Assembly: GCF_029433395.1 (NCBI RefSeq) | Contig: NZ_JAQTHW010000002.1 | Span: 1,488,001-1,552,000 of the forward strand | Origin: Bifidobacterium sp. ESL0763 | GTDB lineage: Bacteria > Actinomycetota > Actinomycetes > Actinomycetales > Bifidobacteriaceae | Reading direction: 5' to 3' | Length of the DNA stretch: 64,000 nt | In this document: piece by piece, positions 1 through 8,713 of the stretch | How the letters are laid out: every line of letters begins with the position of its first letter | How positions within the stretch are numbered: position 1 is the stretch's first letter | Notes under the pieces: model-generated | Database searches by the model: none | The model's input: the letters and a program-made list of their open reading frames with translations, nothing else | Told to the model about the DNA's origin: nothing | Translations under genes and position numbers: made by a program

Positions 1-144
1 GAGCATCGTCAGGTTCGGATGCTTCACATCCACGCGCGCCTTCATCGCTCCCTGCGGTGCCTGCGGCTTTTCATTGCGCTGCGATTCCCCGTTTTCGGGC
101 GCAGCAGTCTGCGACATGGCAGAACCCATGTTGTTCTTCTCCAT
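1..144 (-). CDS. N-terminal fragment of an unidentified protein (runs off the window)
   Basis: An open frame reads leftwards off the window edge from an ATG at 144. A second in-frame ATG at 129 has a GGAG-type ribosome site at better spacing and may be the real start. The visible 48 residues are polar and disordered-looking (Gln/Pro/Glu/Asn rich), followed by a short stretch ending VKHPNLTML. It lies downstream of rpmB on the same strand, but the rpmB terminator separates the two, so it should have its own promoter. I do not recognise the family from this fragment; the globular part is outside the window. Confidence 0.45.
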   Translation of the reverse strand, partial: MEKNNMGSAMSQTAAPENGESQRNEKPQAPQGAMKARVDVKHPNLTML

Positions 145-355
145 TTCATACCCGCGTCTTATCGCCGTTTTACGGTCGCACGGGCCATTCGTGTACACGC
201 GTTTATACGCGCTGTCTTATAAGGGGCGGCGCATCCAGCGCCCACTGTTGACCGGGAGCCCCTCAACTCCCGAAGCAAAGCTTGATTATTAGCGTGGCGC
301 TGGACATTCGTCCGCCTGCCGTCCATACCACCGCCATCACGCGGCTACCTCGCGG

Positions 356-397
356 GCAACAAAAAACCTCCGGCGTCCGAGGACGTACGGAGGTTTC
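356..397 (-). terminator. intrinsic terminator of rpmB
   Basis: An 8-bp perfect stem (365-372 with 388-395) is followed on the minus strand by a run of six U. It begins about 20 nt after the rpmB stop codon. Confidence 0.85.
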
Positions 398-415
398 GAA
401 AGTTACTACTCGCTT

Positions 416-610
416 TCACGCGGCCACGCGCTGAACCTTGCCTGCCTTGAGGCATTTGGCGCACACACGGATGCGGACGTTCTGCCCGTCGATGGTGGTG
501 CGAACCGGCTGCAGGTTCGGGCTGAAGGTGCGCTTATTGCGAATATGTGAATGCGAAACACTGTAACCGGATTGCGGTCCCTTGCCGCACACTGCGCAAC
601 GAGCTGCCAT
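416..610 (-). CDS. rpmB: 50S ribosomal protein L28 (bL28)
   Basis: A 64-residue protein of the large ribosomal subunit. It starts [13 protein letters not shown] and has the typical bL28 order of a Gly/Ser-rich start, a [13 protein letters not shown] segment and a basic C-terminus. Cys5, Cys8, Cys50 and Cys53 form two CxxC pairs, so this is the zinc-binding (C+) form. A longer upstream reading frame exists, but the ATG at 610 gives the normal length and has GGGAG about 8 nt upstream. A good promoter lies at 697-725, and an intrinsic terminator follows, so it appears to be a single-gene transcript. Confidence 0.97.
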   Translation of the reverse strand: MAARCAVCGKGPQSGYSVSHSHIRNKRTFSPNLQPVRTTIDGQNVRIRVCAKCLKAGKVQRVAA

Positions 611-696
611 AATGGACTCCCTATACTGTTTTGACTTGCAAGTCTCGATGCCGCCGACCCGCGTTTTGGCGCGCGAAGGCAACACACAACTTATCA

Positions 697-725
697 AGTA
701 TACAACCGGTGCCGACTTAGGGCAA
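697..725 (-). promoter_or_regulatory. rpmB promoter
   Basis: Read on the minus strand: TTGCCC (725-720), a 17-nt spacer, TATACT (702-697). This matches the main sigma factor consensus and would give a leader of about 80 nt before rpmB. Confidence 0.65.
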
Positions 726-1191
726 GTACCGTCCGATTCCCGTTCCGGCCGACATCCCGCGCGCGTCCGGGGATCGCTTTTGGACGACACGCTTGGGGGA
801 CGGAAGCAAATTACGCTATCAGTGTCAATTTGCGATATATTTGGTCAATGTTTCGCGACACTTCGTCCGACACTCCGGAACCGCGGCACCGCAACGAAAA
901 ACGGCGGAAAATATCATTTCTTCAATCTTTTTATCCTCTCAGCATAATAACAAAAAGTGTGACCTGTACGACAGTTTTTGCGTTTTTCCTAGGCAACTCT
1001 CATTATCTATATGGTTAAATAGTCATTACATACGAAGAGTATCTATTGGTGAAAGGTTGCCGTATCATTGTTTTTCGTTTTCGGCCATCTTTCACGATAT
1101 TCGGCGCAAAGAAATAAACAAGGACCTCATCCTTTAAAATTATCAATAGGTTTGCTTTTGTGAAAGACTCGTTTCGTTAAGGGGATACTCA
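726..1191. other. AT-rich gene-free region between rpmB and a TetR-family gene
   Basis: There is no convincing coding frame here. From about 830 to 1190 base composition is clearly AT-richer than the rest of the window. It presumably holds the promoter and operators of the TetR-family gene at 1192; I see no clean palindrome. Confidence 0.5.
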
Positions 1192-1995
1192 ATGTCAAGA
1201 CCACGACAGGATTCAGGCCAGCTGCCGGCGACGGTACGGATGGAGAACTCGTTCTGGAAGCTGCTGAGCGAGCGCGACTACGGCAAGGTGACCGTCACCG
1301 ACATCGTGGATCTGGCGGGCGTCAACAGGAACTCCTTCTATTACCACTACTGCAAGCTCGACAACCTGGCCGAGTCCGCCATCAAGCACAGCGTGCAGAG
1401 CATCAACAACTCCATGCCCGAGTTCACCGCCAACCCGTCGAGGGCCTGGAACGGCATCGTCATGCAGCTGCTCGGCGTGCCCAGCAGCCGCACCAACATC
1501 GACCGCCTGGCGCTCACGGTGGGCCCGCACACCTCGCCCGCGCTCATCCAGACCGTCCACGACGCGCTGCGCGAGGGCTTCATGCAGTGGCAGCACCTCG
1601 ACCCCGAAATGTCGGCCACGCAGGACGTCCTGTTGGAGTTCTCCATCGGCGGCCTGATGGCGATCCTGGGCATGTGGCCCCGCCTCTCCAAGGAGACCTC
1701 ACTCGAGCAGTGGAGCAACCTCGACGCCGCCGTGGTGGCGCGCACCCTCTACCTTTCGGTCTCCAGCAACAGCATGCCCAGCTTCTGGGTGCAGATGTTC
1801 CGCAACACCCTGGAGCGCGGCAACGAGTCGCTGCTCAAGGGCATCGCGGCCGCCGAGACCAACGACCTCGACTTCAAGCAGCAGGTCGACCAACTGATCA
1901 CCGAGCTGCAGGCCCTGCAGAGCGGCCAGCAGGCGGACGATGGCAAGACGTCCGGCCCGACGCCGTCAGCCGGTTCGGGCGCCAACGTACGCTAG
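1192..1995 (+). CDS. TetR/AcrR-family transcriptional regulator
   Basis: A 267-residue DNA-binding protein. An N-terminal helix-turn-helix of the TetR type spans about residues 25-63 (KVTVTDIVDLAGVNRNSFYYHY). A long all-helical ligand/dimer domain follows, and the last 25 residues are Gln/Gly/Ser rich and probably disordered. AAGGGGA lies about 8 nt before the ATG, which fixes the start. The gene stands alone behind an AT-rich upstream region. The MscS channel gene follows 101 bp downstream on the same strand across a long inverted repeat. Ligand and targets are not evident; regulation of itself or of the channel gene is only a guess. Confidence 0.85.
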   Translation: MSRPRQDSGQLPATVRMENSFWKLLSERDYGKVTVTDIVDLAGVNRNSFYYHYCKLDNLAESAIKHSVQSINNSMPEFTANPSRAWNGIVMQLLGVPSSRTNIDRLALTVGPHTSPALIQTVHDALREGFMQWQHLDPEMSATQDVLLEFSIGGLMAILGMWPRLSKETSLEQWSNLDAAVVARTLYLSVSSNSMPSFWVQMFRNTLERGNESLLKGIAAAETNDLDFKQQVDQLITELQALQSGQQADDGKTSGPTPSAGSGANVR

Positions 1996-2019
1996 CCGTT
2001 CGCCTTCGGCGTTTCCATC

Positions 2020-2084
2020 ACTTGGTGCGCCTGCCTTCCTCACCGCCGCTTCCGGCAGTGGGCACGAAGACAGGCGCACCAAGT
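2020..2084. repeat. 14-bp perfect inverted repeat between the TetR-family gene and mscS
   Basis: The arms ACTTGGTGCGCCTG (2020-2033) and its exact complement (2071-2084) are 37 nt apart. There is no U-run, so it is not a standard terminator. The right arm touches the putative -10 of the mscS gene (2084-2089), which fits an operator or a looping site. Confidence 0.6.
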
Positions 2085-2096
2085 AGAATCTAAGGC
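2084..2096 (+). promoter_or_regulatory. putative leaderless promoter of mscS
   Basis: A TAGAAT -10-like hexamer ends 7 nt before the ATG at 2097, and no usable ribosome site is present. No good -35 is visible. Confidence 0.4.
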
Positions 2097-2849
2097 ATGG
2101 AAACCGTTCGGAACTGGCTATGGACCAACGAGCTGAGGATCGCCCTGCTCGTCGCCGTGCTCGTGGTGGCGTTCGTGATCTCGAAACTCGTCACACGCGG
2201 GCTTCGACGCCTGCTCGGCCACTCCAACATCCCCAACGCCTCCATCTTCATCAACCTCACGCTGGCCGCCATATGGATCATCGCGGCGGCCATGGTGCTC
2301 CAGCCGGTCTTCGGCATCAACCCCACCACCATCATCACCGCCCTGGGCATCGGCGGCGTGGCGATCTCCCTGGGCCTCAAGGACACCATCGCCAACATCT
2401 TCTCGGGCTTCGGGCTCATGCTCGGCCACGTCATCCACCCCGGCGACCAGGTCGTCGTCTCGGGGGTCACCGGCACCGTGGAGGACATCACCTGGCGGCA
2501 GACCATGGTGCGCGAACGCAACGGCAACCAGTTGATCATCCCGAACTCGGTGCTCAACACCTCCGCCCTCGAACGCATCACCCCCGCCGGCGAGGCGTGC
2601 GTGGGCGTCGCATTCACCGTCAAACCCGGCAGCGACCTGGGCGAGGTGACCAGGCGCGTGCTGGAGCAGGTCGGCCGCGCCACCACCGGGCTGACGGTGC
2701 GCAAGAACCAGCCCCATGTCAATTTCACCGGATTCTCGGCCACCGGCATCGAGGCCGAGGTGCTGCTCTTCGCCAAGCCCGGCATCAATCCCGACCAGAT
2801 CCGCGACAAGGCGGTGCGCGCGCTGGCCAAGGAGGATTTCATCGCCTGA
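2097..2849 (+). CDS. mscS: small-conductance mechanosensitive ion channel (MscS family)
   Basis: A 250-residue membrane channel that should open under membrane tension and release solutes during osmotic downshock. Three hydrophobic segments are visible (about 9-27, 55-75 and 80-105). The third is the pore helix with the typical Gly/Ala pattern (GGVAISLGLKDTIANIFSGF). It is followed by the beta domain (GDQVVVSGVTGTVEDITWRQT, IIPNSVL) and the mixed alpha/beta C-terminal domain. The length fits a minimal MscS. The start has no Shine-Dalgarno sequence and lies 7 nt after a -10-like box, so it may be leaderless. The next gene is convergent. Confidence 0.92.
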   Translation: METVRNWLWTNELRIALLVAVLVVAFVISKLVTRGLRRLLGHSNIPNASIFINLTLAAIWIIAAAMVLQPVFGINPTTIITALGIGGVAISLGLKDTIANIFSGFGLMLGHVIHPGDQVVVSGVTGTVEDITWRQTMVRERNGNQLIIPNSVLNTSALERITPAGEACVGVAFTVKPGSDLGEVTRRVLEQVGRATTGLTVRKNQPHVNFTGFSATGIEAEVLLFAKPGINPDQIRDKAVRALAKEDFIA

Positions 2850-2956
2850 GGCGTGCCGGCGGGAAAGCCGTGGGGCGGTTCAACCCTATTGGGTTCACCA
2901 ACCATGGGGCCGTCAGCCAGGGGCAGCCGCCGCAAGTGACGGCCTGTAACGGCCGC

Positions 2957-5068
2957 TCAGCGCACGAACAGGGCGAGTATCATCTCCAAGGCGCACAGCA
3001 CGATGAAGATGTTGACGCCGACGTTGCCGAGCACCGTTCTGGCGCGCATGCCCTTCGGCAGCTCCCCGGGCGTGCGGTAGAACACGATCTTCTTGCGGTT
3101 GACGATCGCCACCACGATGCCGACGACGATCATGATCATGTTGAAGGCCGCGTAGAGCAGGATGGGCACCAGCTCGCCGCCGTGGCCCGAGACGATCAGC
3201 TTCTCGATCGCGTCGGAGGATCCGTCGGAGATGGCCTTGCTGGCCTCGGAGCCCATGGCGGAGAGCGCCATCTCGGGCAGGAATCCGCCGCAGAAGTTAT
3301 AGGTCATGTGCATGGCGATCGTATAGCGCAGCTTGCCCGTGCGCACGTAGACGTAGCCCTCGATCAGGCCGAAGCCGAAGACGTAGAAGAACTGGAAGAG
3401 GTTGCCGTGGAAGAGCGCGAAGGCGGTCGCCGAGACCACGATCGCCGTCACCTCGCCGTACTGCTGGATGTGGTCGATGAGCAGACGGCGGAAGAGCCAT
3501 TCCTCGAAGATCGGGCCGATGATGACGGTGGTGAGCAGCAGGGTGACCGGGTCCATGGCTTCCATCATCTCGTTGATGCTGCTTTTGGCCTGGCCGTTCG
3601 AGAACATGCTCGAAAGGATATTGCCGATCCAATTGCCGACGTAGGAGACCGGGAAGGTGATGGCCATGGCGGCCAGGAACATGCGCAGGCTCATCTTGCC
3701 GGGCTTGCGCCTGACCGTCGGCCGCGTGCGGAACACGAGCACGGAGAGCGGGATCGCGACCAGGTAGAGAGGGCCGTTGCCGGCGAGGAACGTGGCCCAT
3801 TGGGGCAGCTTGGCGCCGGGCGCGAACGCGTCCACCACCACGCTGACGGCGATGGCCAGGAGGTTCCAGACCACCATCACCATGGCCAGCGCCAGGCCCA
3901 CGCGGGAGAAGCGCTTGCGCACCACGTTGACCCAGTGCGCCAGTCGGGGCCAGTCCGGGCGGGACTGGTAGATCATGCGCCATTGCTTGCCGGAGATGCG
4001 TCCGCCAGGGCTGAACGGCACATAGCCGGGCGCGACGGGCTGCTGCGGGTACTGCTGCTGGAAAGCGGGCTGCTGGTAGGCAGGCTGCGGGTATTGCTGC
4101 CACGGGCCGGGCTGCTGGCCGGGGACCAGCTGCTGGTAGGCGGGCTGGCAGGCCGGTATCCACTGGACCGGCTGCTGGTAGGCCGGCTGGGGCGCGGGTT
4201 GCGGCTGGCCGGCGAGCTGGCCGGGAGCCTGCTGAACGTCACCATACTGCTGCGGCGCCGGCTGGGGCTGGTAGGCATACGGCTGGGCCATCGGCTGCCG
4301 ATACTCATACGGCTGCGCCACTGGCTGCTGCTGCATCGCCGGCTGGTAGCCATATGCCTGTGCGGCAGGCTGCTGCCGGTAGTTGAATGACTGGTCCGCA
4401 GGCTGCTGGCCACCAGGCTGCTGGACACCGTAAGGTTGCGCCGAAGCCCGCACTGCCCAATCGCACTGCTGGTCGGAGGACCGAGGTAGCAATGATCCGT
4501 TCTGCGGTTGATCCAGCGGCCGCTGCGAGCCGTATGGGTCCTGATCGTACTCGATGTCCTGTTGCGGAGCCTGCTGCCGGGAGCCGGCCTCCTGCGCGGC
4601 GGATTGGCTATCATACCGGCTCTCGGACGGCGACGCGCCGGTCGAAGTGTCTTCGGTGGACGGCGCATTGGCCGATGTACCTTCGAATGGCCGGCTCTCG
4701 GACGGCGAAGCGCCGAGGTCGGAACCCGCGACCGAATGACCCTCGGGCAACTGGCTTTCCGGCGACGGCACTCCGGAGACCGTACCTTGCCCTGACGCCC
4801 CATCAGAGCTCTGAGACCAGGCCGACTGCCCCTCCTCCGGCTTGACCCCATCCTGCCGGCCGTCGCCCATGCGCCCATCGGCCGCCGGCCGCTCCTGTGC
4901 AGGCCGCGCCTGCGCTCCATCGGTGCCATGCGCGTCCGAAGAAGCGAGGGGCCAGGTGACGTCCTCGATGCCGAACGGCGCGGAGATGCCGCCCTGCCCC
5001 TCCTGGTGCGGCGCCGACGTCTCCAGTGCCGCGTCGTCGCGGCCCTTCGCCTGGTTGTCGTCATTCAT
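2957..5068 (-). CDS. CPBP-family intramembrane metalloprotease with long Gln/Pro/Tyr-rich N-terminal region
   Basis: A 703-residue membrane protein. Residues 1 to about 345 are low complexity: first acidic/Ser-rich, then many Gln-Pro-Tyr repeats (AYQPQ, PYAYQ types). The rest has about eight hydrophobic segments and the CPBP (Abi/CAAX prenyl protease 2) signatures: EEWLFRR with Glu522-Glu523, FALFHG, and a later AMHMTYN. These supply the Glu and His metal ligands of the family. Family members cleave within membranes or process peptides; the substrate here is unknown. The start at 5068 has AAGG upstream; longer readings upstream look non-coding. The C-terminal region lies just 3' of the convergent mscS gene. 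The soluble tail resembles the one on the DUF805 protein at 32.1 kb. Confidence 0.85.
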   Translation of the reverse strand: MNDDNQAKGRDDAALETSAPHQEGQGGISAPFGIEDVTWPLASSDAHGTDGAQARPAQERPAADGRMGDGRQDGVKPEEGQSAWSQSSDGASGQGTVSGVPSPESQLPEGHSVAGSDLGASPSESRPFEGTSANAPSTEDTSTGASPSESRYDSQSAAQEAGSRQQAPQQDIEYDQDPYGSQRPLDQPQNGSLLPRSSDQQCDWAVRASAQPYGVQQPGGQQPADQSFNYRQQPAAQAYGYQPAMQQQPVAQPYEYRQPMAQPYAYQPQPAPQQYGDVQQAPGQLAGQPQPAPQPAYQQPVQWIPACQPAYQQLVPGQQPGPWQQYPQPAYQQPAFQQQYPQQPVAPGYVPFSPGGRISGKQWRMIYQSRPDWPRLAHWVNVVRKRFSRVGLALAMVMVVWNLLAIAVSVVVDAFAPGAKLPQWATFLAGNGPLYLVAIPLSVLVFRTRPTVRRKPGKMSLRMFLAAMAITFPVSYVGNWIGNILSSMFSNGQAKSSINEMMEAMDPVTLLLTTVIIGPIFEEWLFRRLLIDHIQQYGEVTAIVVSATAFALFHGNLFQFFYVFGFGLIEGYVYVRTGKLRYTIAMHMTYNFCGGFLPEMALSAMGSEASKAISDGSSDAIEKLIVSGHGGELVPILLYAAFNMIMIVVGIVVAIVNRKKIVFYRTPGELPKGMRARTVLGNVGVNIFIVLCALEMILALFVR

Positions 5069-5169
5069 ATTGACACTTGACCTTTCCTTCTCGGCTTGGC
5101 CGGTCGGTTCCCCACGACCTTCCGGCCATCGCGCTCCGCCACCCAGTCTCGGTGGCGCAACCCGCGAAT

Positions 5170-6312
5170 CTAACGCGCCACGCCGTCGATGAGCTTGCCG
5201 ATCAGCTCGGCATAGCTGATACCACTGGCCTCCCATGCCTTGGGATACATGGAGATCGGCGTGAACCCGGGCATGGTGTTGATCTCGTTGACCATCACCT
5301 CGCCCTTCGGCGTCACGAACGTATCGACGCGCGAAAGTCCGGCGCCGTCGACGGCCTTGAACGCCTTCACCGCGATTGCGCGCACCTGCTCGAGGGTCTC
5401 CTGGGGCAAATGGGCGGGCGCCTCGACGTGCGAGGCCCCGGCGTCGGTGTATTTGCTGTCGAAATCATAGAACTGGTCGCCGCCGGCGGCACGGTGGTCG
5501 AGCACGATCTCACCGGGCTGGCTGGCCTTCGCGGTCTCGCCCTCCACCGGAGCGAGCACCCCGCACTCGATCTCACGGCCGTCGACGCCCTGCTCGACCA
5601 GCACCTTCCAATCGTGGTGCGACGCCTCGTAGAGCGCGGCGGCGAGCTCTCCGGCGTCGCCTTCGCGCTCCAACTTGGTGACCCCGAAGCTCGAGCCCGC
5701 ACGCGACGGCTTGACGAAGAGCGGATAGCGTAAGCCCTTGGCCGCGATCTGGTCCATCACGGCCTTGGCGTCGGCGGCGAACCGGTCGGCAGGGTCGAAG
5801 TCACGGGTGTCGACGGTGACGTCGGGGGTGACGGGGATGCCTGCGGCGCGCAGCAGCACCTTGGTGAACACCTTGTCCATGCACGCGGCCGACGCGAAGA
5901 CGCCGCAGCCGACGTAGGGCACGCCCATCATCTCAAGCAGCCCCTGCACGGTGCCGTCCTCGCCGAACGGGCCATGCAGCACGGGGAACACGACGTCGAT
6001 GAAGCCCAGCGAGGCCAGCGAGCCGTCGGGATGGCGCACGAAGAAACCGTTGTTGCCACGGGCCATGTCGAGCACGACGGGCATGGCGTCCTCGCCGTCA
6101 TCGACCACGGGCATGGCGCCGTCGGCAACGTCGAAATCGCGCGGATCCTGGCCGCCCATGACCCATTCGCCGGCCTTGGTGATGCCGATCGGCACAGGCT
6201 CGAAACGTTCCATGTCCATGGCAGCCAGCACCCCGGCGGCGGAAATGCAGGAAATCGAATGCTCGTCGGCTTTCCCGCCATACAATACCGCCACACGTTT
6301 TCTGCGCATCAT
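5170..6312 (-). CDS. ddl: D-alanine--D-alanine ligase
   Basis: A 380-residue ATP-grasp enzyme that joins two D-Ala for peptidoglycan precursor synthesis in the cytoplasm. Visible motifs are YGGKADEHSIS near the N-terminus, HGPFGEDG (113-120), KPSRAGSSFG (ATP-grasp lysine and serine loop), and NEINTMPG (342-349, Mg binding). Length is normal. Two Met codons open the frame; either could be used. It is followed on the same strand by the CPBP gene 101 bp downstream and preceded by gpsA 153 bp upstream. The gene pair gpsA-ddl is common in Gram-positives, which supports the call. Nothing unusual is seen. Confidence 0.96.
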   Translation of the reverse strand: MMRRKRVAVLYGGKADEHSISCISAAGVLAAMDMERFEPVPIGITKAGEWVMGGQDPRDFDVADGAMPVVDDGEDAMPVVLDMARGNNGFFVRHPDGSLASLGFIDVVFPVLHGPFGEDGTVQGLLEMMGVPYVGCGVFASAACMDKVFTKVLLRAAGIPVTPDVTVDTRDFDPADRFAADAKAVMDQIAAKGLRYPLFVKPSRAGSSFGVTKLEREGDAGELAAALYEASHHDWKVLVEQGVDGREIECGVLAPVEGETAKASQPGEIVLDHRAAGGDQFYDFDSKYTDAGASHVEAPAHLPQETLEQVRAIAVKAFKAVDGAGLSRVDTFVTPKGEVMVNEINTMPGFTPISMYPKAWEASGISYAELIGKLIDGVAR

Positions 6313-6465
6313 TCCTCGCTTCGCCTTCGTTTTCCGATTGAGAATCTACAGGGAAAGCCTACTCGCCCATGGCGAACGCGCCCGGCAATCGCCGTCTCTT
6401 TCACCAAGCCGATGCACAACGGCGCCGCCACCCGGCGGATGGGCCTTGGCCCGGTCTGGAACGTT

Positions 6466-7461
6466 TTATTCCTCGGTGACCCCGCCGCCGAGGAACTCGG
6501 CGATCATCTGCCCGCAGCCCAGGCCATGCTCGAGCACGTCGTCCATCGCCTTCGCCAGCGGTGTGGTCACGCCGAGCCGCCGGCCCATGCGCACCACGGC
6601 GCCCACGGTCGCCACGCCCTCGGCCACGCCGTTGCTCGCCTGCGTGGCCTCGTCAACGCTCATGCCGCGCCCCAGGTTCGCGCCGAAGGTGTAGTTGCGG
6701 CTCAGCGGCGAGCCGCAGGTGGCGATCAGATCGCCCACGCCGGCGAGCCCGGAGAAGGTCCTGGCCTGCGCGCCCGCGGCCTGCCCCAGGGCGCTCAGCT
6801 CCACCAGCCCGCGCGTCTGGATCATGGCGGCCGTGTTCTCGCCGTAGCCGGCGCCGCGTGACATGCCGACGGCGAGCGCCACCACGTTCTTGAGCGACCC
6901 GCACATCTCCACGCCGATGACATCGGTGGTGACGTATGCCTTGAAATAGTCGGTGGAGCAAGCCTCGGCCACCAGGCGGGCGTTGTCGATGCTGGCGCAG
7001 GCCACCACGGTGGCGCCCGGCTGCCGGTCGGCGACCTCGCGGCTCAGGTTCGGCCCGGAGACCGCGGCGAAGCGCTCCTGTGGCAGGTCCAGCGCCTCGC
7101 GCACGACCTCGTCCATGCGCTTGCCGGTGGCATGCTCGATGCCCTTCATCAGCGAGACGACCACGGCGTCGCCGGCGATGAGCGGCCTGAACGCCTCCAG
7201 CGCCTCGCGGGCGTGCTGGGCGGCGATGGCCACCACCACGACCTTCGCGCCGCGCACCGCTTCGGCACGGTCGCCGGTGGCGGTCATGGTCTCCGGCAAT
7301 CGCTCGACGCTCGGCAGCCTGACCCCGTTGCGGTGATGGTCGCGGATGTCCGCCACGATCTGTGGCTCGCGGGCCCACATGGTCACCTGGTTGCCGGCGT
7401 CGGCAAGCACCTGGCCGAACGCCGTGCCCCACGCGCCGGCTCCGAGTACCGCAATGTTCAT
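6466..7461 (-). CDS. gpsA: glycerol-3-phosphate dehydrogenase [NAD(P)+]
   Basis: A 331-residue cytoplasmic enzyme that reduces dihydroxyacetone phosphate to sn-glycerol-3-phosphate, the backbone for phospholipids. The N-terminal Rossmann motif is GAGAWGTAF (7-15). The catalytic lysine region is GSLKNVVALA, and the C-terminal helical domain carries the typical GDLIATCGSPLSRN segment. GGGCGG lies 5-6 nt before the ATG. It sits between plsC (upstream, same strand) and ddl (downstream), so glycerol-phosphate production and acylation are adjacent. Nothing unusual is seen. Confidence 0.96.
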   Translation of the reverse strand: MNIAVLGAGAWGTAFGQVLADAGNQVTMWAREPQIVADIRDHHRNGVRLPSVERLPETMTATGDRAEAVRGAKVVVVAIAAQHAREALEAFRPLIAGDAVVVSLMKGIEHATGKRMDEVVREALDLPQERFAAVSGPNLSREVADRQPGATVVACASIDNARLVAEACSTDYFKAYVTTDVIGVEMCGSLKNVVALAVGMSRGAGYGENTAAMIQTRGLVELSALGQAAGAQARTFSGLAGVGDLIATCGSPLSRNYTFGANLGRGMSVDEATQASNGVAEGVATVGAVVRMGRRLGVTTPLAKAMDDVLEHGLGCGQMIAEFLGGGVTEE

Positions 7462-7550
7462 AGGTTCCGCCCTTTATTCGTCATATCGTTTGTACCAACG
7501 GTAGCGCGTGCGTCCCGGACGCCAAAATCCGACCGCACGCACCGACCCGC

Positions 7551-8459
7551 TCATGCCCGTTCCGACCGCCCGTTTCGGCGGGGCTTGCGGCTCATCGTCG
7601 CGTAGTCCCAATAGCCTTCCGCGGGAGGCTCCTCGCCACGGATCTCGGCCATCACGACCTCCATGCGCTCACGCACGCGCGTGGCCAGCTCGTCGGCCAG
7701 CTCCTTGGGCGGCTCCTCGCCCCACGTGCCCTGGCTGGCAAGCAGGTCGGCGTAGTCCAGCCGCTCGTCGAAGCACATCACCACGTTCTTGCGCGGGTAG
7801 GGCAGCCAATGGTTGATGCTCGCCGCCCCCCAGGTGACCGACGGGTAGAGCGGCACCTGATGGCCCAGGCGGCGCGAGGACTCGAGGGCGATGACGCCCA
7901 CCCCGTTCTTGAGGCTCATCGGCCATTTGAGCGGGTCGCGCGAGAGGGTGCCTTCCGGCCAGATGGTCAGCGGACGGCCGGAGGTGAGGATGTTGATCGA
8001 TTCGCTTTCGATGGCGCGGGCCTTGCCGGAGCGGCGCGGCACCGGCTGCATGCCCACCAGCTGGAACCACTTGCCGATCACCGGCCAGTGCGCCATCTCG
8101 GCCTTGGCCATGTAGCGCGGGCGACGGCCCATGTGGAAGAGCGCGTCCATCGGCACGAACACGTCGTACATCGTCACGTGCGTGGCGGCGGTGATGAACG
8201 GGCCGGTCTCCGGCACGCGCTCCAGGCCCCAGGCGCGCACCTTGCTGTGCTGGCGCAGCACGAGCGAGACCGCGTCCAGCAGTCGCTTGGTCGCCTTCGG
8301 ATTCTGCGCCTCGATCTCCGCCTCGTTGACCTGGCGCGGGCCGGTCGGGCAATAATAGGTCGGATCGACGAGGTGATGGCGCTGGTCCAGCAGCCTCACC
8401 TGCTCGTCGCTGAGCGGCTTGACGGCCGAGCGCGGCGACGGTTTTCCCTTGGAAGTCAT
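7551..8459 (-). CDS. plsC: 1-acyl-sn-glycerol-3-phosphate acyltransferase
   Basis: A 302-residue peripheral membrane acyltransferase that should convert lysophosphatidate to phosphatidate. The AGPAT motifs are present: H-x4-D as HVTMYD, the glycerol-phosphate binding region around PRRSGKARAIES, and the EGT motif as WPEGTLSRD. The ATG at 8459 is preceded by GGAGG only one nucleotide away, too close for normal ribosome binding. The sequence just upstream, CACAATGGAGGC, is nearly the same as upstream of gltX and may be a -10 box of a leaderless mRNA. A nested hairpin element lies 48 nt upstream. It lies 89 bp before gpsA and may share a transcript with it. Confidence 0.92.
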   Translation of the reverse strand: MTSKGKPSPRSAVKPLSDEQVRLLDQRHHLVDPTYYCPTGPRQVNEAEIEAQNPKATKRLLDAVSLVLRQHSKVRAWGLERVPETGPFITAATHVTMYDVFVPMDALFHMGRRPRYMAKAEMAHWPVIGKWFQLVGMQPVPRRSGKARAIESESINILTSGRPLTIWPEGTLSRDPLKWPMSLKNGVGVIALESSRRLGHQVPLYPSVTWGAASINHWLPYPRKNVVMCFDERLDYADLLASQGTWGEEPPKELADELATRVRERMEVVMAEIRGEEPPAEGYWDYATMSRKPRRNGRSERA

Positions 8460-8506
8460 GCCTCCATTGTGCCGCAAGGCCGCAACGTCACGATTTCGCC
8501 ATGGGA

Positions 8507-8587
8507 CGCACACACTAACGGCACTTATGAAAATCGACCCCTTGGAATCATTGGGGTCGATTTTCGTTTCTCGAGTTAGTGTGTGCG
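8507..8587. repeat. nested inverted-repeat element, copy 1
   Basis: Outer 13-nt arms CGCACACACTAAC (8507-8519) and its complement (8575-8587) enclose a perfect 13-bp inner stem (8529-8541 with 8553-8565). The last 22 nt (8566-8587) are identical to 11376-11397 in copy 2. It lies in the divergent gap between plsC and the TetR gene, an odd place for a terminator. Confidence 0.75.
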
Positions 8588-8611
8588 TCAGTTCGCTGAC
8601 ACCCCGCTCGC

Positions 8612-8641
8612 TTGCCCATACCGACCGTTGGTATGTATAAT
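8612..8641 (+). promoter_or_regulatory. promoter and palindromic operator of the TetR gene
   Basis: TTGCCC (8612-8617), an 18-nt spacer and TATAAT (8636-8641) form a strong promoter. The spacer is a near-perfect palindrome, ATACCGACCGTTGGTAT (8618-8634). A related palindrome overlaps the MFS promoter at 9869-9885. The arrangement fits autorepression by the TetR protein. Confidence 0.75.
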
Positions 8642-8713
8642 GGTCCATACGACTCGCCCCCACACGACACCATCCCTGCCGCGACCGAGAGCGCCGAAAG
8701 CAAGGAGAACGCC

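Noticed and set aside
2120-4390. 756-codon plus-strand open frame
   Set aside because: It overlaps the mscS gene out of frame and is antisense to the CPBP protease. Composition is His/Arg/Gly-rich as expected for a high-GC shadow frame; no domain.
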